Source of the DNA: Bolinopsis microptera | Lineage: Eukaryota; Ctenophora; Tentaculata; Lobata; Bolinopsidae | NCBI RefSeq assembly: GCF_026151205.1 | Contig: NC_087077.1 | Span: 4,156,001 to 4,220,000, forward strand | Direction of reading: 5' to 3' | Length of the DNA: 64,000 nt | Shown: positions 36,852 through 48,500 of the stretch, in pieces | How the letters are laid out: the number at the start of each line of letters is the position of its first letter | Numbering within the stretch: the first letter of the stretch is position 1 | Notes under the pieces: generated by a model | Databases searched by the model: none | What the model was told of the DNA's origin: nothing | The model's input: only the letters and a program-made list of their open reading frames with translations | Position numbers and translations under genes: made by a program

Positions 36852-37254
36852 CAATGTGTCGTCAATAAACTGTACAATTATCAAATGTTAAAACTAGGTG
36901 ATACAGTCACCAAAAAAATAAATACTAAGTATGATAAGTTAATAAATTAAATGTGGTCTATAAAACTACTAATTGGGTTCCCTTGCAATTTAACTGGGTC
37001 ACCCAATCACATGATCACACGTAATGAATAAACTCGTTATGCCTCGTATCTCGGTCATCTGAGAAGCTACAACTCTCATTTTTTTTGGATCAAACGTAAT
37101 TTGAATGGCCAAATACAATTCTATAAAATTTGGCTCGACTTGATTATCTAAACTATCAAATAAATGCGATAATGAACCTTCATTCGAAAAAATGAATATG
37201 AATATTCTTTGATTCAACATATTCCTCGAATGAGTGGTGATAGTAAGTCATACC

Positions 37255-40030
37255 AAAAATAATACCCCGGAACATTAATCCCCTACAGGGGTAAATATTT
37301 TCAATCTTGATTTTACCTGGATTTCAGCTATTTTGGGTGGGCGGGGTGTGGCCCCTGGGAGTGGCTAGAGTGGGTTGAGAGGTCGAAACTTGATTTTTGT
37401 GATGGTTTGGGACAGGTACTAAATATTTAACCACCTAAAAATGTTCCAAATACCCTGGAACATAAATCCCCTACAGGGGTAAAGAGTCTCAGTCCTGATT
37501 TGACCTGGATTTCAGCTATTTTGGGATGGGCGTGGCCCCTGGGAGTGGCCTGAGTGGCTTGAGAGGTCGAAACTTGATTTTTCTGATAGTTTGGGAGAGG
37601 TACTAACTATTTACGTAACCACCTAAACATATTCCACCTAAACATATTCCAAATAACCCGGAACATAAATCCCTTACAGGGGTAAAGATTCTCAGTCCTG
37701 ATTTTACCTGGATTTCAAGCTATTTTGGGATGGGCGTGGCCCCTGGGAGTGGCCTGAGTGGGTCAAGAGGTCGAAACTTGGTTTTTCTGATTGTTTGGGT
37801 CAGGTACTAACTATTTTTAACCACCATATCATGTTCCGAATACCCCGGAACATAAATCCCCTAAAGATTTTCAATCTTGATTTGACCTGGATTTTAGTTA
37901 TTTTGGGATGGGCGTGGCCCCTGGGAGTGGCCTGAGTGGGGTGGTAGATCAAAACTAAATTTTTCTGATGGTTTGGGTCAGGTAGTACTAACTATTTAAC
38001 CACCTGAATATGTTCAAAATACCCTGGAACATAAATCCCCTACAGGGGTAAAGATTTTTAGTCTTGATTTAACCTGGATTTAAACTATTTTGGCATTGGC
38101 GTGGCCCCTGGGAGGGGGCCTGAGTGGGTTGAGAGGTCGAAACTTGATTTTTCTGACGGTTTGGGTCAGGTACTAACTATTTAACCACCTAAAAATGTTC
38201 CAAATACCCTGGATCATAAATCCCCTACAGGGGTAAAGATTCTCAGTCTGGATTTGTAGGGGATTTGACACGGTTTTTAAATCCCCTACAAATAGTTGTG
38301 CATTGTTCCTGGAAGTGGCCTGAGTAGGTCAAGAGGTCGAAACTTGGTTTTTCTGATTGTTTGAGTCAGGTTCTTCATATCTAATCACCAAACCATGTTC
38401 CAAATACCACGAAACATAAATCCCATACAGGGGTAAGGATTCTTAGTCTTGATTTTACCTGTATTTCAGTTATTTTGGGACGGGCGTGGCCCCTGGGAGT
38501 GGCCTGAGGGGGTTGGGAGGTCGAAACTTGATTTTTCTGATAGTTTGGGACAGGCACTAACTATTTAACCATCTAAACATATTCCAAATACCCCGGAACA
38601 TAAACAGGGGTAAAGATTCTCAGTCTGGATTTGTAGGGGATTTGACACGGTTTTCAAATCCCCTACAAATAGTTGTGCATTGTTCCTGGGAAGTGGGAGT
38701 GGCCTGAGTGGGTCAAGAGGTCGAAACTTGATTTTTCTAATGGTTTGGGACAGGTACTAACTATTTAAACCCCTAAACCTGTTCTAAATACCCCGGAACA
38801 TAAATCCCCTACAGGGGTAAAGATTTTCAATCTTGATTTTACCTGGATTTCAGCTATTTTGGGATGGGCGTGGCCCCTGGGAGTGGCCTGAGGGGGTTGG
38901 GAGGTCGAAACGTGATTTTTCTGATAGTTTGGGACAGGCACTAACTATTTAACCATCTAAACATATTCCAAATACCCCGGAACATAAACAGGGGTAAAGA
39001 TTCTCAGTCTGGATTTGTAGGGGATTTGACACGGTTTTCAAATCCCCTACAAATAGTTGTGCATTGTTCCTGGGAAGTGGGAGTGGCCTGAGTGGGTCAA
39101 GAGGTCGAAACTTGATTTTTCTAATGGTTTGGGACAGGTACTAACTATTTAAACCTCTAAACCTGTTCTAAATACCACGAAACATAAATCCCATACAGGG
39201 GTAAGGATTCTTAGTCTTGATTTTACCTGTATTTCAGTTATTTTGGGACGGGCGTGGCCCCTGGGAGTGGCCTGAGGGGGTTGGGAGGTCGAAACTTGAT
39301 TTTTCTGATAGTTTGGGACAGGCACTAACTATTTAACCATCTAAACATATTCCAAATACCCCGGAACATAAACAGGGGTAAAGATTCTCAGTCTGGATTT
39401 GTAGGGGATTTGACACGGTTTTCAAATCCCCTACAAATAGTTGTGCATTGTTCCTGGGAAGTGGGAGTGGCCTGAGTGGGTCAAGAGGTCGAAACTTGAT
39501 TTTTCTAATGGTTTGGGACAGGTACTAACTATTTAAACCCCTAAACCTGTTCTAAATACCCCGGAACATAAATCCCCTACAGGGGTAAAGATTTTCAATC
39601 TTGATTTTACCTGGATTTCAGCTATTTTGGGATGGGCGTGGCCACTGGGAGTGGCCTGAGTGGGTTGGGAGGTCGAAACTTGATTTTCTGATGGTTTGGG
39701 ACAGGTATTAACTATTTAAACCCCTAAACCTGTTCCAAATACCCCGGAACATAAATCCCCTACAGGGGTAAAGATTCTAGTATGGATTTGTAGGGGATTT
39801 GACACGGTTTTCAAATCCCCTTTTAATTGATTGTTTGGGTCAGGTTCTTCATATCTAATCACCAAATCATGTTTCAAATACCACGAAACATAAATCCCAT
39901 ACAGGGGTAAAGATTCTCAGTCTTGATTTTACCTGGATTTTAGCTATTTTGGGATGGGCGTGGCCCCAGGGAGTGGCCTGAGTGGGTCAAGAGGTCAAAA
40001 CTTGATTTTTCTGATGGTTTGGGACAGGTA
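37255..40030 (+). repeat. Satellite array, about 187-bp monomer with higher-order structure
   Basis: At least a dozen monomers start near CCCCGGAACATAAATCCCCT, run through CAGGGGTAAAGATTCTCAG, TGGGCGTGGCCCCTGGGAGT and GAGAGGTCGAAACTTG, and end CTATTTAACCACCTAAACAT. The first five or six are simple tandem copies. From about 38.2 kb a variant carrying GTAGGGGATTTGACACGG alternates with the normal form, giving a higher-order repeat of about 385 bp (near 38600, 38985 and 39370). Units contain internal inverted pieces such as CCCCTACAGGGG. Confidence 0.95.
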
Positions 40031-40068
40031 CTTAATTTGCTCTTTTGTAAAATAGAAAATTATAATTT

Positions 40069-40107
40069 CAAATTTGAACACGTGTCTTGAAACACCCTGT
40101 ATTGATC
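40069..40107 (+). mobile_element. Solo terminus of mariner-like element
   Basis: CGTGTCTTGAAACACCCTGTA matches the end of the mariner remnant at 9910-9934. No transposase is present. Confidence 0.6.
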
Positions 40108-42898
40108 ATTTGTTTATTCGGGGTAAACACCGTAGAAATAAACTTGTAATTGCTGTTAATTGATAGTTTTTATTAGCTGTTTTTAGAAATTTGTTTTAGA
40201 AATTAGCTCATGAAAGCGAGTAGTTTATTATAATAATTTTTATGAACAGCCGATAATAAATTGTTAATTGTTGTTAGTTTATAATTTTAAAAAGCTGATG
40301 TTTTAAGGCATTTTTGTTTTTTATTTTAGCTTACGAAAGCGAGTTGTTTATTTATTTTATACTTTGGCTATTTTCATTAACGGCATAGAATAAATTGATG
40401 AATACTGTTAATTGATAATTTTTGGAAGCTGCAAATTAACAGTCTACTAGAACTGCTAATCCGAATAGAAGCATCGCTTTAGAAGTGAGGGAAGTGAGCT
40501 TATGGTAGCAAATACGTTATTGTTGATTATTGTAATGTATCGACTATTGAGGTAATCTGCCTATTTAAAGCACCAATTTTATAGGTCTTACAATGTATAA
40601 GACGTGAGCTCTTGATGTATTTTCACTATTCACATTTATTGTAAAAAGCGGCTTATGCAGAAATGCAGTGTTGAAGCTGTCATCATTTAAAAACTTATCG
40701 GTATGTAAATCTTTTACTTCTCTACAATTTCATACATTAATACAACTTTTTTTAATCATTTTATCATTTTCGAAGTCTCATTTATTGGAATTACTATAAT
40801 TATTTATTACTGCCATGATACTGCATGAGCAAAATTCATAATTTGGCACCTCAATCGAATATAATACAGGGTGGCCCATAAGTGACTACCCACACGCAAC
40901 CTCTTAATAACTCACGTAATTCGTCTCCAAATTGCACCAAAATTTCAGAGATTATAGATATGGGTCAAACTTAGATTTCCTGAAAGTTTCGTAAGCCACG
41001 CCCAATTACAGTAGGCGTGGCGTGACACTCCCTCTTTTTCACTATTGTCTTCATAAAATGAGAACGCTTTAAGCTAAGAACTCCAAATTTTTTGCACACA
41101 TTTGGCTTGATAATTGAAAACCTTTATTATGTCAATTAATATTCAAAACTTTCGGGTATTCTGACATTCTGAAAATTGTAACATTTTATGTGTTGTATCT
41201 AATAGAATACAGATAATTATATAAAATGCACATGTATGCTTATCTGATGCGACAGAGCAATCTTTCAAGATATTCAACCCTAATTTTATCCTAGAATGTC
41301 ATTGCACTAACAGGTTCTACTTTTATGGATAGTATCAGCGACTGTAGTCGGTAAACTGCAGCACAGAGGACACGAAAACGCCCTTTCCAGTTTGAATATG
41401 TAAGTTGCAATCTTTATTATATTGTTATCAATGTCATTTATACGGTGTAGTGATGATATTTAATGTAAAAAACATAAAGATCAGCTAATATGCTATTAGA
41501 TTAGTCGATAATTCGGCAGAGTACTTGCTATTTTCTAATTCAATTAATTTAATTTAAATCTCAGGCATTGATTAATCATATGATGTACTATCCTAACTCT
41601 GGTGAACAACATGGAAAAACGAATCTACGAGATATAGATGTTCTATAAAGTTATTGATTCTTGAACCTTATTTAGCCCTCAAAAAAACCAACTATCAATC
41701 AGTCGAAGTGTTTTCAAGAGGAATTTATAATATAGTCAGTCGTTTCCAGTGAAAGAAGTGTTATGTACGTCGTTAGTATTCGGTTTCCCTAAACGACACT
41801 TTTTACCGCATCAAAAGATATCAATCACAACCAAAGGTATAAATAGTAATAATCTTGAGCGTAAATGTGAGCTAATCATGACGTTTTATAAAGCATGACA
41901 CCTTTGATAAAGTAACACCATTATTCTAACGTATATTTCACCTTACTTCCGACGTTAATTATAGAAAATCTAAAGCCTTAATCAAAATTCTAAAAATGCC
42001 ATATCCTATTCCTATCCCTTTTTACACCTTGCTAAAAATGGCGAGGTTTCGACTCCATTTGTGAGCTGAAATTGGTGTTACCAGAGGGTCAGTTTTTGGT
42101 CGATTTTCAATGTTTTTTCTTCCCCGTTGCCGGGCGAATTTTGTCAAGTTTAAAATATAATATAAATGTGTTTTTGTTAAAACTAAATTTTAAATTTTGA
42201 ATATATATCTTACTATATATGTATAAATCGAGACGATATAGATATCTAGTGTATAGATATATATGTATGCGTATGGTTTTGTAAATTCGGACACACCCGT
42301 ACAGGGGGAGAAGGTGGTATAAAAAGTCTGCAATTATGGCGGACGTCCTAAGTAGATGTCCCCTTTACAAGCAAACGAGCATGTATACCATTTGAAATGT
42401 GAAGAGATTCAACGAGAACTGTTAGGTCATCTCAATAATGTACCAGTTTATCGATTGGAATGATTTCATCGATTGAGAATAACAAACAACGTTTCTCTAA
42501 AAGGGCTACGTGATTTTGATATTTTAAATCTATATTATAAGGATACATTTTTGGCAATCATTTTATGTCCTTGATCCAGGAACCAGTTATGAAATGGAAC
42601 GCGCGAGTACATTCTCTGCTGGGTTTTTTTTACAGTGACGCGCGTGACGTGACGTGCGCGCAAATTAAATTTATAAATATTATTTATATAATATATGGCC
42701 GGGTACAATATACATAATACAGTACATAATATATAATACGTTTTGATCTTCTAGATTTCTGTCACATGCAGTAAACTAAAATATATCTGAACGCTTTCTA
42801 ACAATATTTTCGTTTAGTGGTGAACAGAATCGAACCTTAACCTACTGCATGCGAAGCCAAAGTACCCACCACTATCCCACACAGATATCACTGCCTCA

Positions 42899-42970
42899 AT
42901 ACGTATTGAGGCAGTTGAGGCAGTTGAGGCACCAATTTGAGGCACTAATGATAAGTCTTGAGGCACCTTT
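42899..42970. repeat. Short TTGAGGCAG repeat
   Basis: About six TTGAGGCA units directly after ACGTATTGAGG; same family as the arrays at 27.5 and 44.1 kb. Confidence 0.8.
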
Positions 42971-44097
42971 TCAAGGCACCAGCATTTGTCCGCTGATAAC
43001 TGTAGTAGACCTATGGTAACACGTTGGAATTCTTACTCATTATTCATTTACATTCTGGCTTTCTGGTTTTACTTTTAGGGAAGAAAATTAAAATGATAGA
43101 AAATTCATTTACTTATTCAGGGTAAAATTTCTGAAAGGGCTTTTAATTAAGTTAGTTTCAATAAAAACTTGACTGGAGATTTGGCTTCCTTAAGTGTCCC
43201 GAATGTTTTAGTTTTCCCAGACCCATATGTATCATTATTATTATGCTATATATAATAAATATATACAGGGTGGGCCAAAAGTCAGTGACCATACGTTGGG
43301 TCTTATACCTCCACATCATTATATACAATCCGTATCATGATATGTATAAAACAATACCAATCATCAGTGCCCTGATGGTGACCAGTGGTGGTACTGGTAG
43401 TATTTTATACCAGAAAGAATTATTTTAATTTTGCACTCAGTGACCGAGCTGATAAGGCCAACGTATGGGTACTAACTTTGCCCCCCCCCCCCCCCCCCCC
43501 CTGTATCACTCCAGCAACCATTCGATTAAATTTGCTGTTTTTGTTACATCTTTAAGAACATTCGCTCACTGGTTATAATACTTTCCAAAACTTCAAGTTA
43601 CTTCAAATTCATCGTAGCAACTTACTGACAGATAGAAATTTTTAACTTGGCAGTACCGTATATTCAATCAATTAAAATTATACTTCTATTTAATTAATTA
43701 TATAAACTTGTTATTTCTTGTGTTCGACAAAGTGCTAACAAATATAAACTATTTATAAGTGTTACATACTTCGTATTGTATCTATAGTTTATACAGTATA
43801 CCATGTTTTTATTATTGATGTGATTATTATATTGTATTCTTTGACTTCACTTGCCTTATTTTATTTATTACTCCTTTACCGCTATATTCAAAACCATTGT
43901 CTTATTCGTGTACAAGGTGAACTACACCCACAAATAAACATTACAAAATTAGAACTTACTTACTGCGTATTGCTATTATGTAATAGTTAACGGCAAATGT
44001 TGAACGATATTCATTTCACCGCTGAACTTGAAGATGCATAAATATGGGGTAGTTTAAAATTTAAATATTACGTTTTCAATGTTTGGAAATATTTACA

Positions 44098-44327
44098 CTT
44101 GAGAGTGCCGCAAATTGGCGCCTCGAGTGCCGCAGTGCCCCAAAATGTTGTCCCAAATGCCTCAAAGTGGTGCCTCAGGGCCTCAAAGTGGTGCCTCAAG
44201 TGCCTCAAAGTGCTGCCTCAAGTGCCTCAAAGTGCTGCCTCAAGTGCCTCAAAGTACTGCCTCAAGTGCCTCAAAGTACTGCCTCAAGTGCCTCAAAGTA
44301 CTGCCTCAAGTGCCTCAGTGCCTCAAT
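44098..44327 (+). repeat. GTGCCTCAAAG minisatellite, about 22-bp unit
   Basis: About ten units of GTGCCTCAAAGTACTGCCTCA type. The left side degrades to GTGCCGC forms and the right side is followed by AATACGTAACAAGGTTGTCT. The three ORFs over it are repeat readings, not genes. Confidence 0.95.
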
Positions 44328-45503
44328 ACGTAACAAGGTTGTCTCCTTTAACACGACTTTCCGCAAAAACCGTAAAAGATACAACTTAACTCTGCGAATA
44401 GGTCCTTGGTTACAGATTAGTAAAGAAAATTGTATAATCCACTCTACAATAATCTCTGGTACATTATTATTAATCAGTCTGGAACTTTGATATTTTTAGA
44501 ATTAACCAATTCTTACAAATACAATTGAAACCAAATTAATGCGTGATGAAATTCGATGTGGGACAATATGTTCCTCACATTAACTTTGTCCCTGAAGATT
44601 AACATCTGGGACAACTAAATTAAGATTCAACTGCTCTCTGTTCCGCATAATACCAAACTGCAGTTATTTAATTACCTACCAAGTTCTAGAACGTGTGGAC
44701 ATTTCGTTGATTAATAAAACACCTTAACCACTAGAGTTCGGAATTGTAGATCTTTAGTTCCTAGCTGTTGAGCTGACCGAGTACACAACAATACCTCGCC
44801 ACTATTGGCATCGCATATTGACCTCTAACAACGCGAGCTATGTTTGTTATGAGATCGGGGAGCATTAGAAATAGCAACTAATCTAATTCGTCACTACATT
44901 CTAACACTGAGCTGAAGGAGTTGTTGCCCAAATCCCATTAAATACTTTTAATGAGGTTTTTATAGCTAAATGAACTCGTTATTACTTTAGCATTGGTATT
45001 ACCAATATTGTCAACTTCTGCATGATTAGTTTTTAATCAGACTTTTCAACAATATTCTAGCACTCCTGGAATCGGGAATATTTTCTCGGTTTTTATGTCA
45101 TATAAGACTCCTACGTCCTAACTCCTATCTATAGATAAATGTTATTTATGGTATACAGGTAATCTAGCCTAGTGTCCAAACCATATGCATAGCTCAAGCT
45201 GAGCAGTACATTTATGCTCTGTTAGTGTTATACATTTAGCCGTAATGATATTATATGATTGATGGCGGTGTTGCACGCAAGCATCATATGCTATTTTAAT
45301 TAATCACCATTCATTTGTTAAGCCGCCGGATCTTTTTTTCATATTCTAGTACGGGATCGTTTAAACGTAATCATTTTAACAATTTGCAATTGTACACTTG
45401 ATCATCGACGCGCGGTCCTCTGAATTTGTATGTTGTACTAATGTAGTTTGTTATTTATCTCTCAGGTAAAATTAACTTTATTCTCTACTCGAGTTCTTTT
45501 AGA

Positions 45504-48500
45504 ATGGCCGGGTCTATCTGGTTTTTGTTTTATCAAACTATGCTACCCTCCCTGATACTCGGCGAACTGATCTGCAACCACGATGGAGTGAAATGTGTAG
45601 CGGAACCATCTGGTTGCACTGCTGATTGTGGCTACTTGCTGATGTACAAAGCTGAGTCTGCTAGTACCACTTCGGTACATGGTGTAATATTCTAGTTCTC
45701 AACAAATTACTATTAGAAGTATCTATTATGTACTTATGTAGTACATGATAAAGTCCGCGTGCGATGAGAAATCAGAAATTAGATTGTGATTTTTACACTT
45801 TAGTGTTTAAAGTTAAGCATCTGTTTTTGACGCATCCATCAATCATCAATACTTTCTGATCACTTCTCCATCGTAGATACAGATATCAGGGAACAGGTCA
45901 GAACATAACCTCCTACCTCGCTACTCGGACTTGTGGCTCGCCTTTGGATTCTCTCTGACTGGTCGAATGGGGGGTATGACCGCGTATGTGTGTCATAAGT
46001 ATGGTGAGAATTACACTGCAACTAAGCGACCTACAAGGGGTCAGGGAATGGGGTGAGTTCTTTATCTTAATCTTATGACGTTGTTCAGTCTCTATGTATT
46101 AAAATATAATACAGAAGTGTCACACTCACTGCGTGCTGTGTTGCTGTGACAGTATCTCTGCTGATTGGTTGCCAGGGAGATTGATCTGATCCAACGCCCC
46201 AGAACCCCAGTAACCAATGTGGCGGTAGGAGCAGTAGACGGGGCTATGGTGGACGGAGTTATGACCTGTAAATATACGATCAGCAACTCGGATCTACCCT
46301 CTGGAAATCTTAGGATGGGTTATGGGCTGGGTACGGTAAAATATGTGGTTATTTGGTATTTTGGTGGAATTTCAAAAGTAATAGCTGAAAACTGAGGATT
46401 GCAGCATCAGCCATCACATCATAAAGCGTATTTAACCACTCTTCACGGAGTTGAAATCAAATTAAATTGAGGTATTTTTGAACACTGATTCCTAATGAAA
46501 CCCGTCCTACAAAACGTCATACTCCTACTCCTAGCAACGTCCTGTGGTTTGTGAGGCAAATGTTTGAATTGTGTACTTTAACGATCAGGTCCAGTCACCA
46601 GTGTCCAGTGGCAGTAAGGACGGTATATATACTTATAGAAACATATCGTGTCATATAGTCGGTGTTCGGACTAAGCACTTACTCCTAGCAACAGCTCCTG
46701 TAGCTTGTGAGGTAAATGATTGAATAATGAATTGTGTTCTTTATCAGGTCCAGTGTCCAGTAAGGACGGTATATTGAGGATGCACCATCAGATACCCAAG
46801 AAGACAACTCATAGCTTCTCTCTTGTTCAGCAGATCAGGGTTCACGGTGGTATGTTCTATTACTATAATTAGCTCCTTTACTACCTTATCGGACCTTATT
46901 TGGACGGACATTACTTGAACGCTGGAGGCCCTAGCGTTCATCTTAATGTCCGTTCAAATAAAGTCCGTTCAATTAATGTCCGTCCAAGTTAAAGTCCGTT
47001 GAAATTTTGTCAAACATTTTTCCATTTCGAACTTTTTGTCCAGAATATGACAACTTTGAGAACTTTATTGTGCCGTAAGTTAACGACAGAAAGGTTCTCC
47101 TTGGTCTGCCGGAGGCACAGAAAACTCTACTAGTAGTAGTGTATGATGTTTTCAAGGGTCACTTGGCGGAAAAAAGTCAACGAAATTATGGCACTCAACA
47201 ACATAGTTCATGAACTAGTCCCCGCCAACATGACAAACTTGTTCCAACATGACAAACTTGTTCCAGCCTCTAGATATTACGGTAAATCGTGTTGCCAAGG
47301 ACATTGTCCGACGTTGTTATAGCTCATATTACTCAGGGGCGGTAATGAAACAGTGCTAGGAAAGCTCCACGTGATGTTAAGGTTAACCTTAATACTCTAG
47401 TAGCAGGGCATAGTTGAGTGTGCACTTCGATGTACACGATTTCTGATAACACAGGGTTGCTTGTTAGGTCATTCTAAACCAGAATCGTTTAGGTGGACAA
47501 TTTGTTTCGCTAGAGACAACCCTACAGGGCAAATTTTCTAAATTACCCTCAGTCGCGTATACGGGATTTTCGTAGTTCGGCTCCTGAAGCTTATAGAGAC
47601 TTCATTTTTGGCGTAAAATTACCGCAGTGGCCACATTTATATACAACTTATTAATCAATGTATGGTCTAAAATTGTTTGTTCCCGAGATATCTGCAAAAA
47701 ACTAATTTAAGCTCAGGCGTAGGCACAAATTTCATTAAATTTGTATCTCAGCTTCTGAAGGTCTTAGAGACTCAAACTTTGACTTAAAATGACCGCAATA
47801 CACATGTTTATATTGACACTATAAAGGTCATAAAGGTCCAAAATGCTTGCTTTTGGAAAAAATCCAGAAAAACTGATTTTCACTGGGGCGAGTGAAAAAA
47901 ATCTACTCTAGAAGCTAATTGAAATCGAGTGTGCAGTTTAGTGTCTACAAATTTTCTAGAAACCAAGTCCTTTGTAAGGTCATTCTGGATCAGAATTGAT
48001 AAGGTACGCAATTTCTATCAGTAGTTCCAACCCTAGGGGGGAAATTTCTAAATTACCCTCTGGCGCAAATATATGACTTTTGTATCTCGGCTTCAGAACG
48101 TTGTAGGGGCCTCTCTTTTAGCTCAAACTAACTGCAAAAGCCACATTTGCATACAAGCAATAAAGCAACATAGGGTTTATAGTGCTTAGCTTTGGAGATA
48201 TTCATTAAAAACTGTTTTAACTTTCGTGCATCCTAAATTAGTAACATCAAACATGTAATTAATTTTGGTATCCTGGGCTAAAAAAGTCTTACAGACACTT
48301 TACTTGCAGAACAGCAAAATGTTCAGCATGAACACATTCAGATAATGTTTATGGAGCAACACAATTAAGTTTCAGAAGCTCTTTCCAGCTATCTTATCGT
48401 ATCCCCAAATGTATATACATCTAACCATCTCTCTGGCTACTTCAAACCACTTCAATCCCCAAATTTATACATCTGACCATCTCCCTGGTTGCTTCCATTT

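Larger units (their letters stand above)
40108..45503. other. Long stretch without a supported gene
   Basis: AT-rich. It contains two mariner-type termini (ACAGGGTGGCCCATAAGT near 40867 and ACAGGGTGGGCCAAAAGT near 43264), a homopolymer C run at 43481-43501 and two TGAGGCA-type arrays. The only ORFs are short or come from the minisatellite. Confidence 0.55.

Noticed and set aside
44083-44490. Cys/Ser/Lys-rich ORFs in three frames
   Set aside because: All come from the GTGCCTCAAAG tandem array; the mirror set at 27.5-27.7 kb has the same origin.
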